Positions 43,305 to 50,905 of a DNA stretch of 55,357 bases are shown here, piece by piece. The number at the start of each line of letters is the position of its first letter. The first letter of the stretch is position 1. Source of the DNA: Fusobacteriia bacterium 4572_74. Lineage in GTDB: Bacteria; Fusobacteriota; Fusobacteriia; Fusobacteriales; Fusobacteriaceae. The position numbers were made by a program, and so were the translations under genes. Location of the stretch: positions 1 through 55,357 of the forward strand of contig NBMF01000006.1 in NCBI GenBank assembly GCA_002084825.1. The letters run 5' to 3'. The notes below the pieces were generated by a model that saw only the letters and a program-made list of their open reading frames with translations, ran no database searches and was not told the DNA's origin.

Positions 43305-44621
43305 TCATCTATCGAATAATTTTATAAATATTTCTAAATTCCCATAAAAATGAACATGTGGATATCCCGCTATAATTTTATCTTTCTCATAACCACACGA
43401 CCATCTTTTCCCATTTTTTTTCTTTAATTCAAAATATAATTTTTTTTCATTTATATCATAGATATCTGAATAGTGAAATTCATGGCATCTCCCAGTTATT
43501 TCATCCTTACTTTTATAATTCACATATCCAAACCTTCTGATATTAAGTTTAGATTTCATTTCTATTTTTATATCTAATAGTCCACACATAGGATCAAAAT
43601 CACCATTTAACTGTTTTATTCCATTTGTAAGGTACATGAAACCTCCACACTCAGCATAGATAGGCATTTCCTTAGAAACCTTCCTTATATCCTCCATCAT
43701 AGAGGTATTTCCATATAATTTTTTACTGAATATCTCTGGGTATCCTCCTCCTAAATATATATAATCTAGGTTAGGTGGCAGGTGGAGATCATTTGTAGGA
43801 GAAAACTCTACTATTTCCATCCCTGTATACTCCATAAGTTTCAAGTTTTCAGAATAATAAAATGAAAATGCCCTATCCTTTGCCACTCCTACTCTCTTCC
43901 CTTTAAACCTATCTTTTAGATGTTCAGCTGGATTTTTAAGTTCTACAGCGTCTTTCCCATCCTCTGCAATCTCTAATATCTTATCTAAATCTATATACTT
44001 TCTTGCCATATCCTTTAATATCTCGATCTTTTCATTCAGATCCTCTATCTCACTGGCCTGCTGTAACCCAAGATGACGCTCACCTATAGATACCCTGTCA
44101 TCCTTTGGAAAATATCCTACACATGGAATTTCGGTATACCTCTCTATTCCTTCTCTCAAAAGATTATATAATCCCTCACTTCCGACATTATTTAATATAA
44201 CTCCTCTTATCTTTACTCTCGGATCTAAATTTTTAAATCCCAATACTGTGGCTGCAATACTTGTAGAAGTCCCTTTTCCACTGACTACCAATATTATAGG
44301 AATATCTAAAACACGAGACAGATGAGCACTGCTGTAATTATCTAATTCATGGTTTAATCCGTCATAAAGGCCCATAACTCCCTCTATTACGCTAATTTTT
44401 TTAGCATTTTTAGAGAATATATATTTCACTGCCTCTTCACCCATCATAAAAAGATCCAAATTATTAGATGGATTTTTAGTTATAAATTCATGAAATTTTG
44501 GATCGATATAATCAGGGCCTGCCTTAAAAGGTGACACCCCTTCTAAAGCACCCATTATAGCTGTACTGATTGTTGTTTTTCCCGCTCCGCTAGATGTTCC
44601 GGCAATAAGTATTTTTTTCAT
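43305..44621 (-). CDS. cbiA: Cobyrinate a,c-diamide synthase
   Basis: Amidates cobyrinic acid at two sites using glutamine and ATP in cobalamin synthesis. 438 residues. N-terminal dethiobiotin-synthase-like P-loop GTSSGAGKTT (8-17), FKAGPDYIDP, and GVMGLYDG; the C-terminal glutamine amidotransferase has the nucleophile in IYAECGGFMYL and the late CHEFHYSDI. ATG 44621 with a GGGGGAA SD. No other cob/cbi gene adjoins. A 17-codon ORF and a terminator lie upstream. Its product feeds NrdJ (32764). Confidence 0.93.
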   Translation of the reverse strand: MKKILIAGTSSGAGKTTISTAIMGALEGVSPFKAGPDYIDPKFHEFITKNPSNNLDLFMMGEEAVKYIFSKNAKKISVIEGVMGLYDGLNHELDNYSSAHLSRVLDIPIILVVSGKGTSTSIAATVLGFKNLDPRVKIRGVILNNVGSEGLYNLLREGIERYTEIPCVGYFPKDDRVSIGERHLGLQQASEIEDLNEKIEILKDMARKYIDLDKILEIAEDGKDAVELKNPAEHLKDRFKGKRVGVAKDRAFSFYYSENLKLMEYTGMEIVEFSPTNDLHLPPNLDYIYLGGGYPEIFSKKLYGNTSMMEDIRKVSKEMPIYAECGGFMYLTNGIKQLNGDFDPMCGLLDIKIEMKSKLNIRRFGYVNYKSKDEITGRCHEFHYSDIYDINEKKLYFELKKKNGKRWSCGYEKDKIIAGYPHVHFYGNLEIFIKLFDR

Positions 44622-44713
44622 TTTTCCCCCTATTCTAGGAATGTAGATATTCCTATAAATCTTAATACTAAAATTATACGATTCATTGGTAACTTTTGTA
44701 AAGATTATTAGAT

Positions 44714-44748
44714 AAAAAAAAAAAAAAAGATTAGGATTATCTAGTCTT
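44714..44748 (-). terminator. Terminator in the cbiA leader
   Basis: Minus strand hairpin AAGACTAG/CTAATCTT (one C-A mismatch), six-base loop, and a T15 run. It lies between a short ORF and cbiA, so could be an attenuator. The stem is weak. Confidence 0.5.
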
Positions 44749-44760
44749 TAGCTGGTTTTA

Positions 44761-44814
44761 TTAAATATTTTTATTTCTTTTTCTAATCGTTGCACCTGAA
44801 CCAATCTTTTTCAT
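44761..44814 (-). CDS. 17-residue leader-like ORF ahead of cbiA
   Basis: ATG 44814 with AAGAGGAG seven bases upstream; peptide MKKIGSGATIRKRNKNI, then TAA. It precedes a T15 terminator and cbiA. Such layout suggests a leader peptide, but it may be a small independent gene. Its basic RKR is noted; no motif related to B12 is visible. Confidence 0.4.
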   Translation of the reverse strand: MKKIGSGATIRKRNKNI

Positions 44815-44835
44815 GTTTACACTCCTCTTTTTAAA

Positions 44836-44857
44836 TTGTGCTATATTTATCGCACAA
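44836..44857. promoter_or_regulatory. Palindromic operator candidate TTGTGC-N10-GCACAA
   Basis: Perfect inverted repeat just upstream of the SD of the 17-codon ORF, in the region where the cbiA transcript should start. Regulator unknown. Confidence 0.45.
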
Positions 44858-44977
44858 AAAAAATACATGAATAAATAAAATGAAAAAATTAATTGTACAT
44901 ATAGAGGACATACAATTTTTGAAAAATATGACAAATATTACTTCCAGTCTTCAAGATGTAAAAACTTAACATTTTTA

Positions 44978-44986
44978 TGCTATAAT
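44978..44986 (+). promoter_or_regulatory. Extended -10 promoter of the GntR gene
   Basis: TGC-TATAAT (TATAAT 44981-44986), an extended -10 with no good -35 hexamer, 37 bases before the start codon of the regulator. Confidence 0.5.
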
Positions 44987-45023
44987 ATAGTTAAATAAAA
45001 AATAAAATAGGATGGAACAAATT

Positions 45024-45755
45024 ATGATAGATAGAAATTCAAGAGTGCCAATTTATGTACAGATAGAAAAGTACTTTTTAGATATTATAAATAGAAAAGA
45101 GATAAAACCAGGAGAACTTTTCCCCTCTGAAACGACACTAAGTAAGGAACTAGAAGTAAGCAGAATGACCATTAGGCAGGCTATAAATAACTTAGTTTTA
45201 AATGGATATTTAGAGAGAAGCAGGGGAAAAGGAACCTTTGTTTTGGAGAGAAATCTAGAAAAATTAGAACTTCCCCTAGATAAACTGAGAAACTTCTCAA
45301 GGGAAGTGCAGAAATCAGGAAAGATCCCCAAAAATACTGTAGTAGAATTTAAGCTAGTAGAAGCTAGTGAGGAAATTGCCCAGATTCTAAAGATAAAAAA
45401 AGGAGAGAGAGTTTACTATATGGAGAGACTCAGATGTCTGGGAGATATTCCTGCCGTATTGGAGCAGACCTATATGAGATATGATCTCTTTGAAGATCTT
45501 ACAGAAGATGTCATAATGGCCTCCAAATATAAATATATCAAAGAAAAAGGGTATAAAATTAAGGAAAGTAAAAGAGAGATACTAGCTGAAGTTCCCCTAG
45601 GGGATGTAGCTGCTCTTCTTAAACTAAAAAGAAATGAACCAGTACTTAAAGCAAAATCAGTGACCTATTTAATAGATGGTACTCCCTTTGAGTATTCAGA
45701 AATAAGCTACAATCAAAATAAGTACAAGTTTACTTTAGTGGCCGAATATGATTAG
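45024..45755 (+). CDS. GntR-family (HutC type) regulator with UTRA domain
   Basis: Transcription factor of 243 residues. N-terminal winged helix: VPIYVQIEKYFLDII, GELFPSETTLSKELEVSRMTIRQAINNL, GYLERSRGKGTFV (residues 8-75). C-terminal UTRA effector domain with RVYYMERLRCLGDIPAVLEQ and the last strand FEYSEISYNQNKYKF, usually binding a sugar phosphate. Start ATG 45024 preferred as AGGA(TGG) lies before it; ATG 45012 overlaps that SD. It lies before a GH4/PTS operon with the operator palindrome TTGTCTAGACAA; it is the likely repressor, released by a phosphorylated disaccharide. Confidence 0.9.
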   Translation: MIDRNSRVPIYVQIEKYFLDIINRKEIKPGELFPSETTLSKELEVSRMTIRQAINNLVLNGYLERSRGKGTFVLERNLEKLELPLDKLRNFSREVQKSGKIPKNTVVEFKLVEASEEIAQILKIKKGERVYYMERLRCLGDIPAVLEQTYMRYDLFEDLTEDVIMASKYKYIKEKGYKIKESKREILAEVPLGDVAALLKLKRNEPVLKAKSVTYLIDGTPFEYSEISYNQNKYKFTLVAEYD

Positions 45756-45780
45756 ATCTGTTCAACAAAAAAACTTTTTG

Positions 45781-45825
45781 TTGACAGATTTGATTTTTTT
45801 TATTATTATTTAATTGTCTAGACAA
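45781..45825 (+). promoter_or_regulatory. Promoter and GntR-type operator of the glucoside operon
   Basis: TTGACA (45781-45786), 17 bases, TATTAT (45804-45809), and a perfect 12-base palindrome TTGTCTAGACAA (45814-45825) at the expected start point. The palindrome resembles known GntR/HutC-type sites such as TTGTATATACAA for TreR-like repressors. Confidence 0.75.
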
Positions 45826-45904
45826 CTAGATGATGTCGTTAACCTTTTAACAAAAAATTTAGAACGTATAATTTGAAATTTAATTATTCAAAAGGAGTGT
45901 AATT

Positions 45905-47143
45905 ATGGAAAGTAAATTTAATATTGTGTTAGTTGGTGGTGGATCAACGTGGACACCAGGAATCTTAAAGGCTATTTGTAAGAAAAAGGGGGATTTCCCT
46001 CTGGCAAAGATTGTACTTTATGATGTAGATGAAAATAGACAAGAACCAATTGGACAGTTTGGTGAGATTCTATTTAAAGAAGACTACCCTGAGTGTGAGT
46101 TTATCTATACAACAGATAAAAAAGTAGCTTTTACAGAGATGGACTACGTGTTCTGTCAGATGAGAACTGGTGGATATACTATGAGAGAGTTGGATGAGAA
46201 GATTCCTCTAACTGAAGGTGTAGTAGGACAGGAGACTTGTGGCCCAGGTGGATTTGCATATGGAATGAGATCTATAAGAGATATGATAGCACTTGTAAAT
46301 GATGTAAGATCTATAATTCTTAATATCTGTGACCAGCCAGTAAATTTATTGAGGTCATATGGAAGACTGCTTAATATTGATCCAAATGAATTAGAACCTG
46401 TATACTTTGGTCTTAACCACTTTGGATGGTTTACAAACCTTTATAACAAAGATGGAGTTGATATGGTACCAAAGCTTAAGGAGATCATTACATCTAAAGG
46501 GTTTATTCCTGTAGATGCTGAGCAGAGAGATCAATCTTGGCTAGATACATATTCAATGGTAAGAGATATGCTGGTAGATTTTCCTGAGTATCTACCAAAT
46601 ACATATCTTCAATACTATCTATATCCAGAATATAAGGCAGCTAAGCTTGATTCTAACTACACAAGAGCAAATGAAGTAATGGATGGAAGAGAAAAGAGAG
46701 TATTTGAAGAATGTAGAGCCGCTGTAAAAGCTGGAACAACTAAGCTTTCAAGTGTTGTCCACAACGATGCCCATGGAGATATGATCGTAGAGGTAGCTGA
46801 ATCCATAGCATACAATAAGAATAAGACATACATTGTAATCATGCAAAATAATGGTCTGATAGAAAATATACCTAATGATGCTATGGTAGAGGTAGCAGCA
46901 TCCCTTGGAATAAATGGACCTAAGCCTTATGGTGTAGGAAAGGTCGATACCTTCTACAAGGCTATGATAGAAAACCAATTTGCTTATGAGAGACTCACTG
47001 TAGAAGCTTATTTCGAAGGTTCATATAACAAAGCACTTAAGGCGCTTACATTAAACAGGACTGTAATAGATGCAAAAAAAGCAAGAAGAGTTCTTGATAA
47101 GCTTATTGAAGCTAATAAAGACTATTGGCCAGCACTAGTGTAA
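45905..47143 (+). CDS. GH4 6-phospho-alpha-glucosidase, with an apparent internal deletion
   Basis: NAD- and metal-dependent hydrolase of phosphorylated disaccharides (MalH/AglB/GlvA group). 412 residues against about 440 usual. N-terminal NAD loop VLVGGGSTWTPGI, GQETCGPGGFAYGMRSIRDM, metal Cys142 in LNICDQP, and His172 in FGLNHFGW are all present. By memory of the family, a segment between MIALV (128-131) and IILNICD, including the conserved NxxNPAAIV, is absent: about 29 residues, in frame. It removes part of the sugar-phosphate site, so activity is doubtful. GAGTG-like SD AAAGGAG at 45892. First structural gene after the operator; the PTS gene follows. Confidence 0.88.
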   Translation: MESKFNIVLVGGGSTWTPGILKAICKKKGDFPLAKIVLYDVDENRQEPIGQFGEILFKEDYPECEFIYTTDKKVAFTEMDYVFCQMRTGGYTMRELDEKIPLTEGVVGQETCGPGGFAYGMRSIRDMIALVNDVRSIILNICDQPVNLLRSYGRLLNIDPNELEPVYFGLNHFGWFTNLYNKDGVDMVPKLKEIITSKGFIPVDAEQRDQSWLDTYSMVRDMLVDFPEYLPNTYLQYYLYPEYKAAKLDSNYTRANEVMDGREKRVFEECRAAVKAGTTKLSSVVHNDAHGDMIVEVAESIAYNKNKTYIVIMQNNGLIENIPNDAMVEVAASLGINGPKPYGVGKVDTFYKAMIENQFAYERLTVEAYFEGSYNKALKALTLNRTVIDAKKARRVLDKLIEANKDYWPALV

Positions 47144-47264
47144 TTTACATAATTATACATACATGTTATGATGCAACTAACATACTTTTTCTATAGAATT
47201 GCATAAAAAATAATTTCATTGTAATTTTTATAAGAGGTATTGTTTGTAAAGGGGGAAAGAAGAA

Positions 47265-48788
47265 ATGATTATAAAAGATAAAGTTATGAAATATCTGCAG
47301 GATTTTGGAAGAAGTTTAATGCTTCCTATAGCACTTCTTGCAGCAGTGGGAATATTATTTGGATTTACAGCAGCACTTTCTAGACCACAGATAAAAGAAA
47401 TCCTTCCGTTTCTAAATGGCGGAGGAGTTGCATATGGACTTTTTCTAATAAGAACAATGAGTATAAAGGTGTTTGGATTAATTCCAGTATTATTTGCAAT
47501 ATCTATATCTCTTGGACTTGCTAAAAGAGAAAAAGAGATAGCGGCACTGGCTGGTTTTGTGTGCTATTATATATTAATGTGGAGTGCAGGATACATGGTA
47601 GCTTCAGACTATATTACATTCCCGCCATCAGCTCTTGGTAATTCACTGGGACTTGGCGGAATACCTGAAATGGGTGCTGTGGGAGGAATGATAGCGGGTA
47701 TGTTAACTGCCAGTATCCACAACAAGTACTATAATATAGAACTACCTGTGGCAATTGCTTTCTTTGGAGGTAAAAGATTTGTAGCTATCGCTGTAATCAT
47801 TGCGGGAGCGATACTAGGGCAGATAATTCCATTTATCTGGCTTCCCGTAAGTAACGCTATACAGGTTGTAGGTATTGAAATTGCAAGCTTAGGACTCTTT
47901 GGTACATTTCTATATGGTTTCTTAGAGAGATTACTGATTCCTACAGGATTACATCACATTATAAATGGTATTTTCAGAACTACAGCAGTAGGCGGGGAGC
48001 TAAATGGTACTGTGGGAGTATGGAATATCTTCTTTGAATACTTTGGAAAGGTAGATATAAATGAATTGAAGAAATACACTAGATTCCTAGCTCAAGGGAA
48101 AATCCCTTATATGGTCTTTGGTCTGCCTGCAGCAGCTCTTGCAATGTACAAAACAGCTCCAGAATCTAAGAAAAAGGGGATAGAAGCTCTTCTTATTGCA
48201 GGGGTGTTAGCCTCTATGACTACGGGAATTACTGAGCCTCTAGAGTTTACTTTCTTGTTCATTGCCCCTGTATTATTCCTATTCCACTCGGTAATGGCAG
48301 GAATTTCCTTCTTATTAATGGATCTTCTGAATGTAGGTATAGGAAATACTCAGGGAGGACTTATTGATTTATTTGTATACGGTACTCTTGTACCAGGATC
48401 AAACTGGATTTATCCGGTGGTAGTAGGTCTGGCTTACTCTGTAATATATTTCTTCGCGTTCAAATACTACTTCCTTACTAAGGGAATAACAATAGACGGA
48501 GGAGTAGATGACACAGTCGTAGTATCTAAGAATAAAGCAGCAAATGCGGATGGAAAGCTGGCTACAATCATAGAGGGGTTAGGTGGAAATAATAACATTG
48601 TATCTGTGGACAACTGCTTTACAAGACTGAGATTAGAAGTAAAGGATTCTAATAGTTTGGATGTACCTTTATTAAAGTCTACAGGAGCAGTAGGAGTAAA
48701 CGTAATTTCAGATACTCAGGTACAAATCATCTATGGTCCAAAGGTAAACATTATTGCAAGTGGAATAAAAGAATATTTGGGACATTAA
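47265..48788 (+). CDS. PTS EIICB, alpha-glucoside/maltose type
   Basis: Membrane permease that imports and phosphorylates a glucoside. 507 residues. EIIC: LMLPIALLAAVGILFGF, many helices, the active GITEPLEFTFLF near residue 325, and FGLPAAALAM. EIIB at about 430-507 with the phosphorylated Cys in VDNCFTRLRLEV. No EIIA domain. The glucose-glucoside EIICB pattern and the GH4 neighbour point to a maltose/alpha-glucoside or similar sugar. GGGGGAAAG SD before ATG 47265. Length normal and no gap noticed. A strong terminator follows. Confidence 0.93.
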   Translation: MIIKDKVMKYLQDFGRSLMLPIALLAAVGILFGFTAALSRPQIKEILPFLNGGGVAYGLFLIRTMSIKVFGLIPVLFAISISLGLAKREKEIAALAGFVCYYILMWSAGYMVASDYITFPPSALGNSLGLGGIPEMGAVGGMIAGMLTASIHNKYYNIELPVAIAFFGGKRFVAIAVIIAGAILGQIIPFIWLPVSNAIQVVGIEIASLGLFGTFLYGFLERLLIPTGLHHIINGIFRTTAVGGELNGTVGVWNIFFEYFGKVDINELKKYTRFLAQGKIPYMVFGLPAAALAMYKTAPESKKKGIEALLIAGVLASMTTGITEPLEFTFLFIAPVLFLFHSVMAGISFLLMDLLNVGIGNTQGGLIDLFVYGTLVPGSNWIYPVVVGLAYSVIYFFAFKYYFLTKGITIDGGVDDTVVVSKNKAANADGKLATIIEGLGGNNNIVSVDNCFTRLRLEVKDSNSLDVPLLKSTGAVGVNVISDTQVQIIYGPKVNIIASGIKEYLGH

Positions 48789-48791
48789 ATT

Positions 48792-48820
48792 AAAAAGGAT
48801 AGATTTTATCTATCCTTTTT
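48792..48820. terminator. Terminator after EIICB
   Basis: Perfect stem AAAAAGGATAGAT/ATCTATCCTTTTT with a short loop, four bases past the stop. Symmetric, so it acts on both strands. Confidence 0.9.
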
Positions 48821-48940
48821 AATTGTTTTATTACTTGGATTATAATAAAAACTATAGGATTAAAAATAGTAAAAAAGATTGAAGTGTGATCATACATTTT
48901 TAAAATTAAGTTGTTTTTTCTATAAAATGGAGGATGTAAT

Positions 48941-49897
48941 ATGAAGATTGTTATAGCAATTGATTCCTTTAAGGGAAGTCTTAGCTCCTTTGAGCTAGGA
49001 GAGGCCATTGAAAAAGGAATCAAGAGAGTCTATTCAGATGCAGAAGTAAAGAAGGTTCCCATTGCAGATGGAGGAGAGGGAACTGTAGAAGCGCTTGTAG
49101 ATGGAACCGGAGGTAGGTTTGTGGACATGGAGGTCAAGGGCCCCCTCATGAAACCTATAGATGCCAGATACGGAATAATGGGAAATGATAAGACTGCGGT
49201 CATAGAAATGGCCTCGGCTTCGGGACTTCCTCTGATAAAGTTAGAGGAAAGAAATCCGCGAAAAACAACGACCTATGGAACGGGTGAACTTATTAAGGAT
49301 GCCATCCAAAAGGGTTGCAGGGAATTTATCATAGGAATCGGCGGCAGTGCCACTAATGATGCAGGGCTTGGAATGTTGCAGGCGCTTGGCTATAAATTCT
49401 TTGATAAGAAAGGACGGAAACTGGGAGCAGGCGGTGAGATCATGGAACAGGAGTTAGGGAAGGATGTGGCAGAGATCCCAGGAGCAGGTGCAGCAGGGGG
49501 CCTCGGTGGAGGCTTTCTTGCCTTTTTAGAGGGAGAGCTTAGACCTGGTATTGATATAGTTTTTGAAAAGGTTAAGCTTGCTCAGGAGATAGAGGGAGCG
49601 GACTTCGTCATAACCGGAGAGGGAAGAATAGACTTCCAGTCGGTTATGGGAAAAGCTCCAACAGGGGTATCCAAGCTGTGCCAAAAATATGGAATACCTG
49701 TAATAGCAATAGCGGGATGTGTGGCAGATGATGCGGATGCAGTACATGACTACGGGATAGAGGCACTCTTCTCTGCAATAAACTATCCTATATCTCTAGA
49801 GGAAGCCATGAGCAGAGACAGGGCGAGAACCTTTGTAGAGAAAAATAGCGAAGAGATATTCAGGCTCATAAGAGTGTGCGAAAAAAAGTTTGGTTAG
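48941..49897 (+). CDS. Glycerate kinase (GarK/GlxK family), shortened
   Basis: Phosphorylates glycerate with ATP. 318 residues against about 375-380 usual. Conserved: IAIDSFKGSLSS (N terminus), IADGGEGTVEAL, GIGGSATNDAGLGMLQALG (134-150), PGAGAAGGLGGG (180-191), and VITGEGRIDFQS. By memory of the family, the part after GAGGE (163-166), which normally includes a conserved CDVxNPLxGxxGAxxxFGPQKGA region, is missing in frame, about 60 residues. Base composition is much richer in GC than the rest (about 45-60% in places). Start ATG 48941 with GGAGG. Own terminator. Transfer likely. Confidence 0.88.
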   Translation: MKIVIAIDSFKGSLSSFELGEAIEKGIKRVYSDAEVKKVPIADGGEGTVEALVDGTGGRFVDMEVKGPLMKPIDARYGIMGNDKTAVIEMASASGLPLIKLEERNPRKTTTYGTGELIKDAIQKGCREFIIGIGGSATNDAGLGMLQALGYKFFDKKGRKLGAGGEIMEQELGKDVAEIPGAGAAGGLGGGFLAFLEGELRPGIDIVFEKVKLAQEIEGADFVITGEGRIDFQSVMGKAPTGVSKLCQKYGIPVIAIAGCVADDADAVHDYGIEALFSAINYPISLEEAMSRDRARTFVEKNSEEIFRLIRVCEKKFG

Positions 49898-49937
49898 AGT
49901 AATAAAGTAATATAAAAGGCATTAATTAAGACAGTAG

Positions 49938-49985
49938 TTAAATTTAATTTGAGAGGACACCTCTGTTTAATTTAAGATTTTTTTT
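49938..49985 (+). terminator. Terminator of the glycerate kinase gene
   Basis: Stem from TTAAATTTAATTTGAGAGG to CCTCTGTTTAATTTAA (loop ACA, small asymmetry), then GATTTTTTTT. An outer pair AGTAGTTAA/TTAACTACT encloses it (49933-49995). Confidence 0.8.
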
Positions 49986-49987
49986 GA

Positions 49988-50140
49988 TTAACTACTTATA
50001 AACGTTTCTTCTGCATTTAATAAATGAAAGATAATTCTTAATAATTTAGTAGCTCTATGACTCATAGCTTCTTTTATTTTCTTATCTAAAAGATCTATTT
50101 CATATTGGGTATGTTGAACTAGTCTTATTCTTCATATTAA
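49988..50140 (-). pseudogene. Transposase C-terminal fragment (IS110-like)
   Basis: Minus strand open frame ending TAA at 49990-49988: LVQHTQYEIDLLDKKIKEA, then ATKLLRIIFHLLNAEETF. The last part resembles the conserved C terminus of IS110/IS116/IS902 transposases (A-x-KLLRIIYxLLKxGExY). It is closed upstream by TGA. The region 50141-50336 has no other ORF; a short GC-richer stretch at 50160-50190 could be the old element end. Similarity judged by eye. Confidence 0.4.
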
Positions 50141-50336
50141 TCCTAAAGGTTTTAAAGCGATTAGAAGGTTCGGGTTTTACGCCCGTAACATTAAAAGTAC
50201 TCTTAAAGATAAATTTAAATTCCTTTTTTTATGCAATTTTTCTAAAAATTGATTGCTTAAAACTTATCTTTGAACTTCAAATACTACTTTATTGTAAATT
50301 TCTAACGATATTCACTTTTATAATTTCTTTGATAAT

Positions 50337-50372
50337 AAAAAATACTCTCATATAAATTTGAGAGTATTTTTT
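50337..50372. terminator. Bidirectional terminator
   Basis: Stem AATACTCTCA/TGAGAGTATT with eight-base loop, flanked by AAAA and TTTT on both sides. It serves the minus-strand small coiled-coil gene. Confidence 0.85.
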
Positions 50373-50427
50373 ATATTGCATTGTATCTTAGCTGTAAGGT
50401 ATCTAAAATAATTTCTATAAATCTTAT

Positions 50428-50646
50428 TTATTTCATTATTATTCCCACAATAAGTAAACCAATAGTAAACAATAATAATTTATAATTATTGTCGTCTACA
50501 CCATTATCATTTTCTAAATCGTATATTTTTTCATGTAAATTTTGATTTTTTTTTATTAAATCTTCATTTTCTTTTCTAAATTCCTTAATTTCTTTCATTA
50601 CTGTTTTTAACTCTTTTTCAAGAATTTCATATTTTAATTTTGTCAT
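50428..50646 (-). CDS. Small coiled-coil protein with C-terminal membrane anchor
   Basis: 72 residues. The first 48 form a strongly charged heptad pattern (LEKELKTVMKEIKEFRKEN, then LIKKNQNLHEKIYDLEND), and the end is a hydrophobic helix (YKLLLFTIGLLIVGIIM) without a tail, so a tail-anchored type. No family recognised. ATG 50646 with GGAGAAT. Flanked by its own terminator; the 260 bases upstream to pepA hold only an AT-rich spacer. Confidence 0.65.
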   Translation of the reverse strand: MTKLKYEILEKELKTVMKEIKEFRKENEDLIKKNQNLHEKIYDLENDNGVDDNNYKLLLFTIGLLIVGIIMK

Positions 50647-50849
50647 CTATATTCTCCTTAGATTATTTATTATTTTTTTCTATCCATTTCTTAAAAATGA
50701 AAAAATAAATCTATAATCTTTTATCCGTAAATCTTTTCAATCCACTAAATAATTTCAAAAATAACTTATCTTTTCTTTTTTCATTCATTTGACGAAAATA
50801 AATAAACAAAAGTTTAAAAACATTAAAAAAAATTAATTTTTTAATCAAT

Positions 50850-50880
50850 AAAAAAAATAAAGGACAAACAAGCCCTTCAT
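50850..50880 (-). terminator. Terminator of pepA
   Basis: Minus strand stem AAGGGC/GTCCTT (G-U included), six-base loop, then TTTATTTTTTTT. Stop of pepA is 26 bases upstream. Confidence 0.6.
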
Positions 50881-50905
50881 TTTCATTTTATCTATATTTT
50901 TTTAT

